Positions 1 through 6,504 of a DNA stretch of 32,659 nucleotides are shown here, piece after piece. The notes under the pieces are model-generated. The model had not been told where the DNA came from and searched no databases. It saw nothing but the letters and a program-made list of their open reading frames with translations. Every line of letters starts with the position of its first letter. Position 1 is the first letter of the stretch. The translations under genes and the position numbers were made by a program. The DNA comes from a virus: IMG/VR virus record IMGVR_UViG_3300024229_000020, positions 1 through 32,659 of that record, one strand, 5' to 3'.

Positions 1-597
1 AAACTCTTTACGATCGCCAAAGAACACTCCTACATCTAATCCCATATTGATATAGTCAGCTTCTGTTTGTGTAACTAACGATTTGTTTGGAACAATAACT
101 ATTGTACGTCCATGTGCTTCACACCTATGACTTAGCACTGCTGTGATTAATGTTTTGCCTGCACCTGTTGCTACTTCTTGTATGCACTGTGGATTTTCTA
201 AAAACTTGTTAACCACTTCAACCTGATAGTCACGTAGCATTATTGGTTCGCCTTCAACAGGGTGATTTGGAGGCCATACATAATCACTATAACTATCTTC
301 TTGGACTCTTTCAAATCCATAATCAGTTGAATAGTCACGAATATCTTCTACTTCAATATTGTAGTGCTGTTCTTCTAGCACAGGAATAATGTCTGGAAGT
401 AGATTAACAAATGAACTTCCACCGAGTTGAAAGAATCCAACTTTGCCGTCCCACCTACCTAATCTAACAGCAGGCATATAACGAGCACCAGGAACTTCAT
501 ACTTAAATTTATTAGTCAGTGTTTTACGAGCATCAAGTTCTAGTCCTTCAATCTTGATGTTTACTTCATCACGTACTATGATTTTACAATTTCGCAT
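1..597 (-). CDS. uvsW: UvsW-like superfamily 2 helicase, partial
   Basis: Open reading frame running off the low-coordinate edge of the window; about 199 N-terminal residues are visible. After an N-terminal domain (residues 1-120) comes LRDYQVEVV, the Q-tip-like element of helicases, then the Walker A motif ATGAGKT and the segment IVIVPNKSLVTQ (motif Ia). This order matches T4 UvsW, a DNA/RNA helicase that unwinds branched recombination intermediates and R-loops and shifts replication from origin-dependent to recombination-dependent. The start is the ATG six bases below a TATAAT hexamer; no Shine-Dalgarno is evident. Motif II onward lies outside the window. Its location with the uvsX/uvsY block on the same strand supports the call. 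Confidence 0.88.
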   Translation of the reverse strand, partial: MRNCKIIVRDEVNIKIEGLELDARKTLTNKFKYEVPGARYMPAVRLGRWDGKVGFFQLGGSSFVNLLPDIIPVLEEQHYNIEVEDIRDYSTDYGFERVQEDSYSDYVWPPNHPVEGEPIMLRDYQVEVVNKFLENPQCIQEVATGAGKTLITAVLSHRCEAHGRTIVIVPNKSLVTQTEADYINMGLDVGVFFGDRKEF

Positions 598-603
598 ATA
601 GTT

Positions 604-609
604 ATTATA
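604..609 (-). promoter_or_regulatory. Possible -10 element of the uvsW promoter
   Basis: TATAAT lies six bases upstream of the uvsW ATG. No convincing -35 box or clear MotA box is seen at the right distance. If used, the transcript would start at or within a base or two of the start codon. Confidence 0.35.
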
Positions 610-622
610 TAGTATAAAAGGT

Positions 623-654
623 GAAAGGCACACTAATTTGGTAATGTGCCTTTC
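623..654 (-). terminator. Hairpin between the AAA+ ATPase gene and uvsW
   Basis: A perfect 10 bp inverted repeat (GAAAGGCACA / TGTGCCTTTC, 623-632 and 645-654) with a 12-base loop. On the minus strand it is followed by ACCTTTTA, a weak T-run. It probably ends or attenuates the upstream transcript; it could also be an RNA-processing or protein-binding hairpin. Confidence 0.5.
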
Positions 655-656
655 GA

Positions 657-697
657 TAGTCAGTTAGAAAGATGTTAGGAGCGATACTAACTGACTA
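657..697 (-). repeat. Second perfect hairpin, in tandem with the preceding one
   Basis: An 11 bp perfect inverted repeat (TAGTCAGTTAG at 657-667, CTAACTGACTA at 687-697) encloses a 19-base loop. It starts five bases downstream of the stop codon of the ATPase gene. It has no T-run of its own, so it is not a simple intrinsic terminator. The pair may stabilise the mRNA 3' end. Confidence 0.6.
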
Positions 698-701
698 AAA
701 A

Positions 702-1511
702 CTAAGCCGCTCTGCGTTTCATACAAGTTACTTCGGCCATTGCTCTCCAGTTTGATTGTGACACTTTTCTAAGATCAGCAACCTTAAGTGCCATACGCAG
801 ACTTACTTCGTTTAACTTTTCACAGTTGTCTGTTAAGAAATCTAATATTTCTTCTTGCTGGTGTCCATTTAGATCATAGTCTTGAAACAGAGCACCTGTA
901 CCAGCAATTTGTTTAATACGCAATAGTTTATCACGCATTGTGTCTAGTGTAAGATCCAAGTAGTGACATCTTGATTGAACAGCCTGTAAGTGATCCTGTA
1001 ACTTTTTACTTCTAATATTATCAAACTTAACATTAGTAATAAAAATTGCTGAACCTTTAAAATCAAATGTTTCAGGTACACCTTCATTGCGTAGTTTATA
1101 TGAATCAGTGTTCCAACAAATTCTACGAGTCTTCTTTGAATCAAGTGCCGCTTTGATAATGTTTAGTGATAGTTCATCTTGTAAAACTGAATCACAATCA
1201 TCAAACACCAGGACATTATCTTTTTCTTTGTAGTTAAAAAGTTTAGTATATAAACCAATAGCTGACATAGCACCTTTAACTACATCAAAAGGTTTAGGAC
1301 GACTAGCTAGTTGAGTCATTAAACTAGCTTTTTCAAGTTGCTGTTCAACACCATATGACTTACCTACCCCTGGAGGGCCTACTACGATCATAGCTCTAAC
1401 ATCACCGTTGATGCAGGCTTTAGTCATATCGTCTAGAATATTGAATCTTTGTTGAATACGCTCAATGATTTGAGCATCTGTTTCTTTTTTAAATTTTATT
1501 GCTGTTGACAT
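702..1511 (-). CDS. AAA+ family ATPase
   Basis: 269 residues. Walker A GPPGVGKS at residues 45-52, Walker B VLVFDD at 100-105, a sensor-1-like ITN ending at N160, a candidate arginine finger at R181 and a sensor-2-like arginine near 239 make a complete AAA+ core with almost nothing added. The substrate is unknown; such stand-alone ATPases in marine T4-like phages are usually left unnamed. The start is supported by AAGGAG eight bases upstream. A sigma70-type promoter (TTGACA-17-TATAAT) lies about 40 bases further up, so the gene is probably expressed early. A remodelling role on host or replication proteins is only inference. Confidence 0.75.
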   Translation of the reverse strand: MSTAIKFKKETDAQIIERIQQRFNILDDMTKACINGDVRAMIVVGPPGVGKSYGVEQQLEKASLMTQLASRPKPFDVVKGAMSAIGLYTKLFNYKEKDNVLVFDDCDSVLQDELSLNIIKAALDSKKTRRICWNTDSYKLRNEGVPETFDFKGSAIFITNVKFDNIRSKKLQDHLQAVQSRCHYLDLTLDTMRDKLLRIKQIAGTGALFQDYDLNGHQQEEILDFLTDNCEKLNEVSLRMALKVADLRKVSQSNWRAMAEVTCMKRRAA

Positions 1512-1552
1512 ACTCGCTCCTTAATATGTTTATTTGCTTTCCTAACTTTATT

Positions 1553-1581
1553 ATTATATGACCAACTGAATTAATTGTCAA
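1553..1581 (-). promoter_or_regulatory. Early sigma70-type promoter for the AAA+ gene
   Basis: Minus-strand TTGACA (1581-1576), a 17 bp spacer and TATAAT (1558-1553): both hexamers match consensus perfectly. The -35 box lies inside the last codons of the gene upstream. Confidence 0.85.
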
Positions 1582-1750
1582 CCGTTTTTACCACTTTTTG
1601 TTTAATTAATTCATATACGTCTTCTAGGTCATGATCATCAACATTGATTCCTAACATAATCAGCTGTTTTTGCAAATTGTTTATAGTGCTTATGGACAAG
1701 TCATCTACCTTTGCCCATAAGTTTTGATCTGTATACTCTTGATAGTCCAT
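1571..1750 (-). CDS. Small protein of unknown function
   Basis: 59 residues if started at the ATG at 1750; a GTG immediately before it (1753) is the alternative. It lies three to five bases after the stop of the next gene upstream, so it is translationally linked to it. The composition is mixed and charged, with a predicted helical stretch (residues 20-55), no cysteines and no membrane segment. I do not recognise the family. The cotranscribed neighbour and the early promoter at 2140-2168 suggest an early, host-directed protein. Confidence 0.55.
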   Translation of the reverse strand: MDYQEYTDQNLWAKVDDLSISTINNLQKQLIMLGINVDDHDLEDVYELIKQKVVKTVDN

Positions 1751-1754
1751 CACG

Positions 1755-2108
1755 TTACCACCAACTGCTGTAAAAGACTTTCATACCTTTGGATATTGCT
1801 TCTAAGGCATCTTTAACAAAGAACTTGTCGTTCTGCTTGTAAAAGTCATCAGCATCACCACCATAAAAGAAGCCAGTGGTATCAGGCAGTCTATTAAAGC
1901 AGACATCTTCAAACAGCTTGTCAAGATCAGCTTTAGTTAATTCAACTTCAACACAATTAAAAGATTCCTCAGTACCACCCTTAGCACGATATAACTTTTC
2001 CATCCAACCATGCAAGTTAGGATGCTTTCTCCACTCAGCTAGCTTTGTAGGCTCTTGAGTTTTGTCTGCTGTTGGATCTATTGCATACGCTGTCATATCT
2101 AATCCCAT
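1755..2108 (-). CDS. Conserved small phage protein, MGLDM family
   Basis: 117 residues. It begins MGLDM, contains RKHPNLHGWME (residues 27-37) and LPDTTGFFYG (near 80), and ends VFYSSWW. These are landmarks of a small protein found in many phages; database labels such as phosphoglycerate kinase are not supported by any kinase motif here. Tryptophans and conserved acidic residues suggest a compact enzyme or binding domain. The start has AAGGAG nine bases upstream and a near-consensus sigma70 promoter about 30 bases above it, so expression is likely early. Function unknown. Confidence 0.7.
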   Translation of the reverse strand: MGLDMTAYAIDPTADKTQEPTKLAEWRKHPNLHGWMEKLYRAKGGTEESFNCVEVELTKADLDKLFEDVCFNRLPDTTGFFYGGDADDFYKQNDKFFVKDALEAISKGMKVFYSSWW

Positions 2109-2139
2109 TGTCTGCTCCTTTATCTTATTTGTTAACTAC

Positions 2140-2168
2140 ATTATAGCAATTTTGGATTTTTTGGTCAA
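2140..2168 (-). promoter_or_regulatory. Early sigma70-type promoter
   Basis: Minus-strand TTGACC (2168-2163), a 17 bp spacer and TATAAT (2145-2140). It drives the gene starting at 2108 and the small gene behind it. Confidence 0.85.
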
Positions 2169-2171
2169 CCA

Positions 2172-2324
2172 CTAAATTATACCTGCACCTTGAAGTAATA
2201 GGTCTACTAACATAAAGCCAGCAAGAAAAAACATAGTAAACAAAAAGGTTTTAGCTACTCCGTTTATAAAATTTACCTGGCGAAACATTTTCTCTAAATT
2301 CTTTTTATCGTTGGGTGTTAACAT
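2172..2324 (-). CDS. Small single-span membrane protein
   Basis: A 50-residue open reading frame. The ATG is preceded by AAGGAG at good spacing and, further up, by a perfect early promoter, which together make it a real gene. Residues 1-20 are polar and basic (MLTPNDKKNL onward). Residues 21-48 are hydrophobic (for example TFLFTMFFLAGFMLVDLLL), giving one membrane helix that probably leaves the basic N-terminus in the cytoplasm. I do not recognise a family. Small early membrane proteins of phages often alter host envelope functions or exclude other phages, but nothing here shows which. Confidence 0.72.
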   Translation of the reverse strand: MLTPNDKKNLEKMFRQVNFINGVAKTFLFTMFFLAGFMLVDLLLQGAGII

Positions 2325-2341
2325 ATAATTCTCCTTGAGTT

Positions 2342-2349
2342 TATTTAAA
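2342..2349 (-). promoter_or_regulatory. Possible weak late-promoter octamer
   Basis: TTTAAATA on the minus strand, 17 bases upstream of the ATG at 2324 and just downstream of the early promoter. One position differs from the late consensus. It could allow late expression of the small membrane protein. Confidence 0.3.
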
Positions 2350-2359
2350 TTACTCAGTA

Positions 2360-2388
2360 ATTATACTATATGTTGTGTTTTATGTCAA
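2360..2388 (-). promoter_or_regulatory. Early sigma70-type promoter for the small membrane protein
   Basis: Minus-strand TTGACA (2388-2383), a 17 bp spacer and TATAAT (2365-2360), a perfect consensus match. Confidence 0.87.
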
Positions 2389-2420
2389 TACCTTTGACTA
2401 GATATTGTGTAAATAGCCAC

Positions 2421-2446
2421 AAAAAAAGCACTATCTCTAGTGCTTT
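2421..2446 (-). terminator. Intrinsic terminator after the virion protein gene
   Basis: Stem AAAGCACTA / TAGTGCTTT (9 bp) with a four-base loop. On the minus strand the T-run continues TTTT after the stem. It lies 30-55 bases past the stop codon at 2478 and insulates the downstream early promoter. Confidence 0.85.
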
Positions 2447-2453
2447 CTTTATT

Positions 2454-2470
2454 TTAGCTCAGTGGTAGAG
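2454..2470 (+). other. tRNA D-arm-like fragment (tRNA remnant)
   Basis: TTAGCTCAGTGGTAGAG is a perfect match to the D-stem and D-loop consensus of many bacterial tRNAs. No acceptor stem, anticodon arm or T-arm can be built around it, so it is not a functional tRNA. It sits between a terminator and the stop codon of a minus-strand gene, on the strand opposite to that gene. Confidence 0.55.
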
Positions 2471-2477
2471 TCAATCT

Positions 2478-3125
2478 TTACGCTGGTAGCGGTGGATTAT
2501 ACTCAAATGTTGGTATAGTTAAGTTTGCTGTCATTGTTAAAACTTCGCCGTTACCTACTGATGGTTCTGTATCTGCAACAGCTAGAGCATTACCGTCAAG
2601 TTGACCATTTGAAAGTTCTTTAGCTACTGCTTCATATTGTGCTGGATCCATATTACCTGTTTCATTGGCTTCCATAACTACTCTTGCATCGTCAGCTGGT
2701 TTTGATGTTCCTGCTTGTAGTTTTGAACGAACATCTGATGTTAAACTATCACCTAGTGTCGTATCAATATATGTTTGCTCTTCAGCTGTAAACATATCGT
2801 CTGCTGATGTAAATGTTGCAATTTTATCTGTAAAGTAAGTTAAAGGAATCGTTGTTTCTGGATTCACTTTGTTACATTCTAAATTACCTAAGTTAACATA
2901 TGCACCTTCGCTACCTGTAACAGTAACTGACCAAGCTGTGTCACCTGACACATCTTCAGCTAGTTCAAATGTAAATAGTTCTGCACTTGGAAAGTCGCCG
3001 TCATGTGGTTCTGTATCTGCAGTAACAGCACCATTGTAGACTTCTGTTCCGCCAATGCTGACTGCAACATTAACAGAACCTGTTGTGTCATGAGCACAAC
3101 CGTATTGTTTAAAAGTTCTTGCCAT
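2478..3125 (-). CDS. Probable virion structural protein
   Basis: 215 residues starting MARTFKQYGC. The first 90 residues are beta-rich with many Val, Thr and Gly, resembling an immunoglobulin-like or carbohydrate-binding fold (SVNVAVSIGGTEVYNG). The middle (110-170) is helical and acidic, and the C-terminus is beta-like again, ending NPPLPA. The motif ADTEP occurs twice (near residues 36 and 184). A late octamer 41 bases above the start, an AGGAG ribosome site and a strong terminator after the stop make it a single-gene late unit, as expected for an abundant virion protein. The exact location in the particle is not known. Confidence 0.6.
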   Translation of the reverse strand: MARTFKQYGCAHDTTGSVNVAVSIGGTEVYNGAVTADTEPHDGDFPSAELFTFELAEDVSGDTAWSVTVTGSEGAYVNLGNLECNKVNPETTIPLTYFTDKIATFTSADDMFTAEEQTYIDTTLGDSLTSDVRSKLQAGTSKPADDARVVMEANETGNMDPAQYEAVAKELSNGQLDGNALAVADTEPSVGNGEVLTMTANLTIPTFEYNPPLPA

Positions 3126-3164
3126 TTTATAATTCTCCTAATTTAAGCATGCTTATTGCTATGT

Positions 3165-3887
3165 TTATTTATCTATTCGCCAGAATTGCTTTAATATATT
3201 GTTATCTATTTGATGTGGTTTAGGATCACCGTGAAATACTACAATACTTGCATCTACGGGTATGTCAACGTCTATTTCATCTTTATGCGGATACGATCTA
3301 TTCTTAAAGTCCATACCGCCATGCAACACTTGCCATCTATAACTTACAATTTTTTCAGGCGGTAGTTCACGTTTAGTATCTACTATTTCTTCATCAATAT
3401 AATTTTGATCACCGTGGTACATATGCGTTATACGTTCTTGGTTATCTCTATATTTGACCCATACATGATCATAGTTTGCAGTATTAAAAACCATAACGCT
3501 TGAATTGATTGCATGCCTATGACGTTTCCATAAACATTTAAAATCCTTTGCGGCATGAAAGTTTTCATAAGATAGTTTACGCATCCAATCTAAGTTGCCT
3601 GTTATGATAACGTCAAGATCCATATAGATAATTGGACCGCTATATATTTTAGGATTAAACAGTTGTGTTTTATACCACCAGGCTTTTTTAGGACCACTAA
3701 GTCCAATGTCAACTAAGTTGTGTTTGATATATCCTGCTGGTACCTCAAGTTCTCGTTCGGTCCAGACGTGCATACGTATAGGTGATGATATATTGCGTTG
3801 GATACTTGCTTTTAGTATTTCAACATACTCCCAACTGTAATAATTGCCGTGTATTAAACACCCAAAGTCAATCACTCTATCGCCCAT
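3165..3887 (-). CDS. GT-A fold glycosyltransferase, family 8-like
   Basis: 240 residues. YMDLDVII with the metal-binding DxD at 90-92, then INSSVMVFN (127-135), HGDQNYID (158-165) and VFHGDPKPH (217-225): the order of landmarks of family 8-like glycosyltransferases that use a nucleotide sugar and a divalent metal. The acceptor is unknown: host surface polysaccharide, virion protein or modified DNA base are all possible. The start overlaps the end of the next gene upstream by 16 bases and has GAGAGGT before it, so the two are cotranslated. It is part of the sugar cassette at 3165-8240. Confidence 0.72.
   Translation of the reverse strand: MGDRVIDFGCLIHGNYYSWEYVEILKASIQRNISSPIRMHVWTERELEVPAGYIKHNLVDIGLSGPKKAWWYKTQLFNPKIYSGPIIYMDLDVIITGNLDWMRKLSYENFHAAKDFKCLWKRHRHAINSSVMVFNTANYDHVWVKYRDNQERITHMYHGDQNYIDEEIVDTKRELPPEKIVSYRWQVLHGGMDFKNRSYPHKDEIDVDIPVDASIVVFHGDPKPHQIDNNILKQFWRIDK
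3166..3173 (-). promoter_or_regulatory. Late promoter octamer GATAAATA
   Basis: Matches the late consensus of T4-like phages (recognised by gp55-type sigma with gp33 and gp45 in T4). It overlaps the stop codon of the glycosyltransferase gene upstream and drives the gene starting at 3125. Confidence 0.75.
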
Positions 3888-4729
3888 TTTAACCTCTCAT
3901 ACCATCGACCGTCTCTAATCTCATCTACTGTATACTCTGTGTGTGCCATCTCAACATACCATTTATCTCTGGTATAAAGATCAATTACAGGTTTATCTAA
4001 GTTACTGTACTTATTACTACAAGGATAAGCAAGACTAGTTTCATCTACTATAATTGGACAACCATGTATTAAACTTTGCACTGCTGGACCTGCTGAGTTA
4101 TAGTTTATCATTGCCCAATAATTAAATTCAATATCAAAATCATCATATGTACTTTCTATTTTTTTAGGTGTTTCAAATTCATAGTCTAAAAACTTTTGTC
4201 TGTCAAACACTGATCTTGGGTGAGGTCTGATAATAATAGGTCTATCTGTTTTTGCTTCTATATTTTTTATTGTATCGTGTAGCCAATATTCCATCCCATG
4301 TATATCACTTACTTGTTCACTTTTATCATGCTGTAGGCAGACTAGGATTGATTCTTTTTGATAATGTCTGCGTGGTGGGTGTAATTCAGGTAAGCCTAAT
4401 TTCTTAGGTCTATCCCAATCTAAATTATCTTTATTTCCGTAAGTGCCGTCATTTGTTATGTGGTTAAGAGCTACTTTCCAGGTGATATTGCGTTGTAGGG
4501 CGCCTACTTCAAGTATTAGACAGGGTTTATTGTGGTTTTTAAAGTGGTTGTATACTTCTTCATTGCCTCTCATACGACCCGCCCAGAGACACGACCATAT
4601 AACTGCAACATCTGCATTTATATCGTTTTCTACTATTTTGTAATGTTTGCTAGCACTCTCTAGGAATGCTTCAATGACCGGCTTAGAGTTAAGACTGCAA
4701 TAGTCCGGAAAATAAGTTAGTGTTTTCAT
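3872..4729 (-). CDS. GT-B-like glycan transferase, paralogue A
   Basis: 285 residues. An N-terminal half with ILVCLQH (128-134) is followed by TDRPIIIRPHPR (161-172), NYNSAGPAVQSLIHGCPIIV (209-228) and a C-terminal YTVDEIRDGRW (266-276). The arrangement resembles the C-terminal nucleotide-sugar domain of capsule-type and CDP-glycerol-type transferases (RPHP, then a Ser-rich loop before GxP). The same signature occurs in the genes at 5575-6504 and in the C-terminal half of 6501-8240, so the three are paralogous. No Shine-Dalgarno is seen; a TATAAGTA octamer lies 12 bases upstream. Confidence 0.6.
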   Translation of the reverse strand: MKTLTYFPDYCSLNSKPVIEAFLESASKHYKIVENDINADVAVIWSCLWAGRMRGNEEVYNHFKNHNKPCLILEVGALQRNITWKVALNHITNDGTYGNKDNLDWDRPKKLGLPELHPPRRHYQKESILVCLQHDKSEQVSDIHGMEYWLHDTIKNIEAKTDRPIIIRPHPRSVFDRQKFLDYEFETPKKIESTYDDFDIEFNYWAMINYNSAGPAVQSLIHGCPIIVDETSLAYPCSNKYSNLDKPVIDLYTRDKWYVEMAHTEYTVDEIRDGRWYERLKWAIE

Positions 4730-4748
4730 AATCTGTGTAAATACTTAT
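4730..4748. promoter_or_regulatory. 19-base divergent intergenic region
   Basis: It separates the divergent genes starting at 4729 (minus) and 4749 (plus). Plus-strand TGTAAATA (4736-4743) lies five bases before the plus ATG. Minus-strand TATAAGTA (4749-4742), one mismatch from the late consensus, lies 12 bases before the minus ATG. Back-to-back overlapping late promoters are plausible; the plus one is the better candidate. Confidence 0.5.
4736..4743 (+). promoter_or_regulatory. Late promoter octamer, five bases before the ATG
   Basis: TGTAAATA followed by CTTAT and the ATG at 4749. With T4 late geometry the transcript starts on the A of the ATG. Confidence 0.6.
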
Positions 4749-5585
4749 ATGAAATACACTCTAATAACAACTTTTCACAAGCCTGGATTGGATCAATATG
4801 CACAAACCATGATTGATACTTTTGAAAAATATTGGCCTGATTCAGTTGATTTAGTATGTTATGCTGAAGACTGTACTCCTATAACAACTAAGAGCAATGT
4901 AAAAGTTGTTGACTTGCATGAGCGTTCCCCTGAACTTGTTGCATTTAAAAATAAATTTAAAACAGTTCCTTGGGCCAATGGCGAAGAGATGAAAGAAACA
5001 GGACTAAAGTTTGAGCAAAACAACTTTAAGTGGGACGCTGTTAGATTTTCAAACAAAGTATTCACAGTTATAGATGCCTGTCAGACCATAGATAGTGATT
5101 GGGTAATATGGATTGATGCAGACTCAAAAACACATAGTCCGGTAACAGAAGAATTTCTCAGCCAAGTATGCCCAGGTAGTCACTTTGTAAGTTATCTAGG
5201 ACGCAGAGCCAAGTATCATTCAGAGTGTGGTTGGGTAGCATACAATGTCAAACACGCTGACTGCAAAAAGTTTATGCTTGATTGGCGTGACTTGTATGTT
5301 AACGAAGGTGTATTTAACTTAAAAGAATATCACGATAGTTATGTGTTTGATCATATACGTAAACAATATCAAGAACAAGGCACAAAGTTTTATAACTTGT
5401 CGCCTGAGCTACCAGGTAAAGGACCTGGACATCCATTTATTGCTAGTCAACTAGGTACAGTAATGGATCATATGAAAGGCTTTAGACGCAAAGAGCTAGG
5501 CCATAGTTTCCCAGAAGATGTTACTATAAGAAATCAAGGTGCAAATCAAAACGTTAAGTATTGGAAACGTGTTACTAAGAGTTAG
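4749..5585 (+). CDS. GT-A-like glycosyltransferase on the opposite strand
   Basis: 278 residues. It begins TLITTFHKPG, as GT-A folds do (a beta strand leading to the nucleotide site), with WVIWIDADS (118-126) as the DxD metal site and SYLGRRAKYHSECGWVAYN (148-166) as the acceptor region. The probable donor is a nucleotide sugar. It is one of only two plus-strand genes. It has no ribosome-binding site but a late octamer five bases before the ATG. Its 3' end overlaps the convergent minus gene by 11 bases, so its mRNA may be antisense to its neighbours. The separate promoter and orientation suggest it was inserted independently. Confidence 0.65.
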   Translation: MKYTLITTFHKPGLDQYAQTMIDTFEKYWPDSVDLVCYAEDCTPITTKSNVKVVDLHERSPELVAFKNKFKTVPWANGEEMKETGLKFEQNNFKWDAVRFSNKVFTVIDACQTIDSDWVIWIDADSKTHSPVTEEFLSQVCPGSHFVSYLGRRAKYHSECGWVAYNVKHADCKKFMLDWRDLYVNEGVFNLKEYHDSYVFDHIRKQYQEQGTKFYNLSPELPGKGPGHPFIASQLGTVMDHMKGFRRKELGHSFPEDVTIRNQGANQNVKYWKRVTKS

Positions 5586-6504
5586 GTAAACGACTTCGCA
5601 TAAAGCGATACGCTTCTCCAGATTGTACTTCAGCTGTAGTCCAATGACACTGTGCAAGTTTATGATAAAACTCTTGTCTATCGTGCTTTGTAGGTATTTC
5701 AATGTGAGACAAATCAGTATTGCAGTAAGGGAAAACCTGACTACGTTCTGGTTGTGGATCTGTAACAAATACCGGTACTCCACATAATAAACTAGCAACG
5801 CCAGGTGAAGAATTATAAGTCACTGTTGCATGTGTACGATCAAGTTGCGTTATAAGATCAACTTCTTTAGGATTTTGTTTTGTTACATTACGCCATCGTG
5901 TATTATCAAACTGCTGAATTGTTTCTAAATTGCCTGGATGTCCTCTAACAACAATTGGTCTATCTGTACTTGCTCTAACAACATTAATAGTTTTGGTTAT
6001 CCAATTTAAAACATCTTCGCCTGCCATTGACCACCCACCACTTCGTTGTAAGCATACTAAAATATCTGTACCTGAGTGATAGTCACGTTCCTCAAATCCA
6101 TATGACTGTTTAATTTTGTTCCATCTAGATAGATCAGGATTTTTATTAAAGTACCAAGCGTCATTTGCAAATATGCCATCTAGTCCGTAACGTAAATATT
6201 TGTTAATATCTTGTGGATTCATAAATTGATAAAGATTGCTATCAATGATTAAACTGTGTTTACCATGCTGTCGTTGATGATCAATTGCATTTTTTCTAAT
6301 TAATAGATGTGGACTTTGTCTGCTGTGTTCGTGTACATATCCTTGTATTACAGCAATGTCGCAGTTGACAATACGATTGTCTTCTACTAGTACAACTTTA
6401 TCACCTACAGCTCGTACACCGTCGTGCCAACTACGCAAGATCATTTTTTTAAATTCGTTCTTGCTTCGTTTAGGTATTCCGCTAAGGTAAACGGCTACTT
6501 TCAT
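5575..6504 (-). CDS. GT-B-like glycan transferase, paralogue B
   Basis: 309 residues. DILVCLQR (147-154), TDRPIVVRGHPG (180-191) and TYNSSPGVASLLCGVPVF (229-246) correspond one-to-one to motifs of the protein at 3872-4729; the end TTAEVQSGEAYRFM matches both paralogues. The first 100 residues differ. Its ATG overlaps the stop of the 579-residue gene (ATGA), so it is translationally coupled to it and expressed from the late octamer at 8268-8275. Activity is inferred from the motif set only. Confidence 0.6.
   Translation of the reverse strand: MKVAVYLSGIPKRSKNEFKKMILRSWHDGVRAVGDKVVLVEDNRIVNCDIAVIQGYVHEHSRQSPHLLIRKNAIDHQRQHGKHSLIIDSNLYQFMNPQDINKYLRYGLDGIFANDAWYFNKNPDLSRWNKIKQSYGFEERDYHSGTDILVCLQRSGGWSMAGEDVLNWITKTINVVRASTDRPIVVRGHPGNLETIQQFDNTRWRNVTKQNPKEVDLITQLDRTHATVTYNSSPGVASLLCGVPVFVTDPQPERSQVFPYCNTDLSHIEIPTKHDRQEFYHKLAQCHWTTAEVQSGEAYRFMRSRLPNS

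Noticed and set aside
2454-2540. A complete tRNA gene beginning at the D-arm-like sequence
   Set aside because: No 7 bp acceptor stem, no paired anticodon arm and no T-arm consensus can be built; only the D-arm matches.
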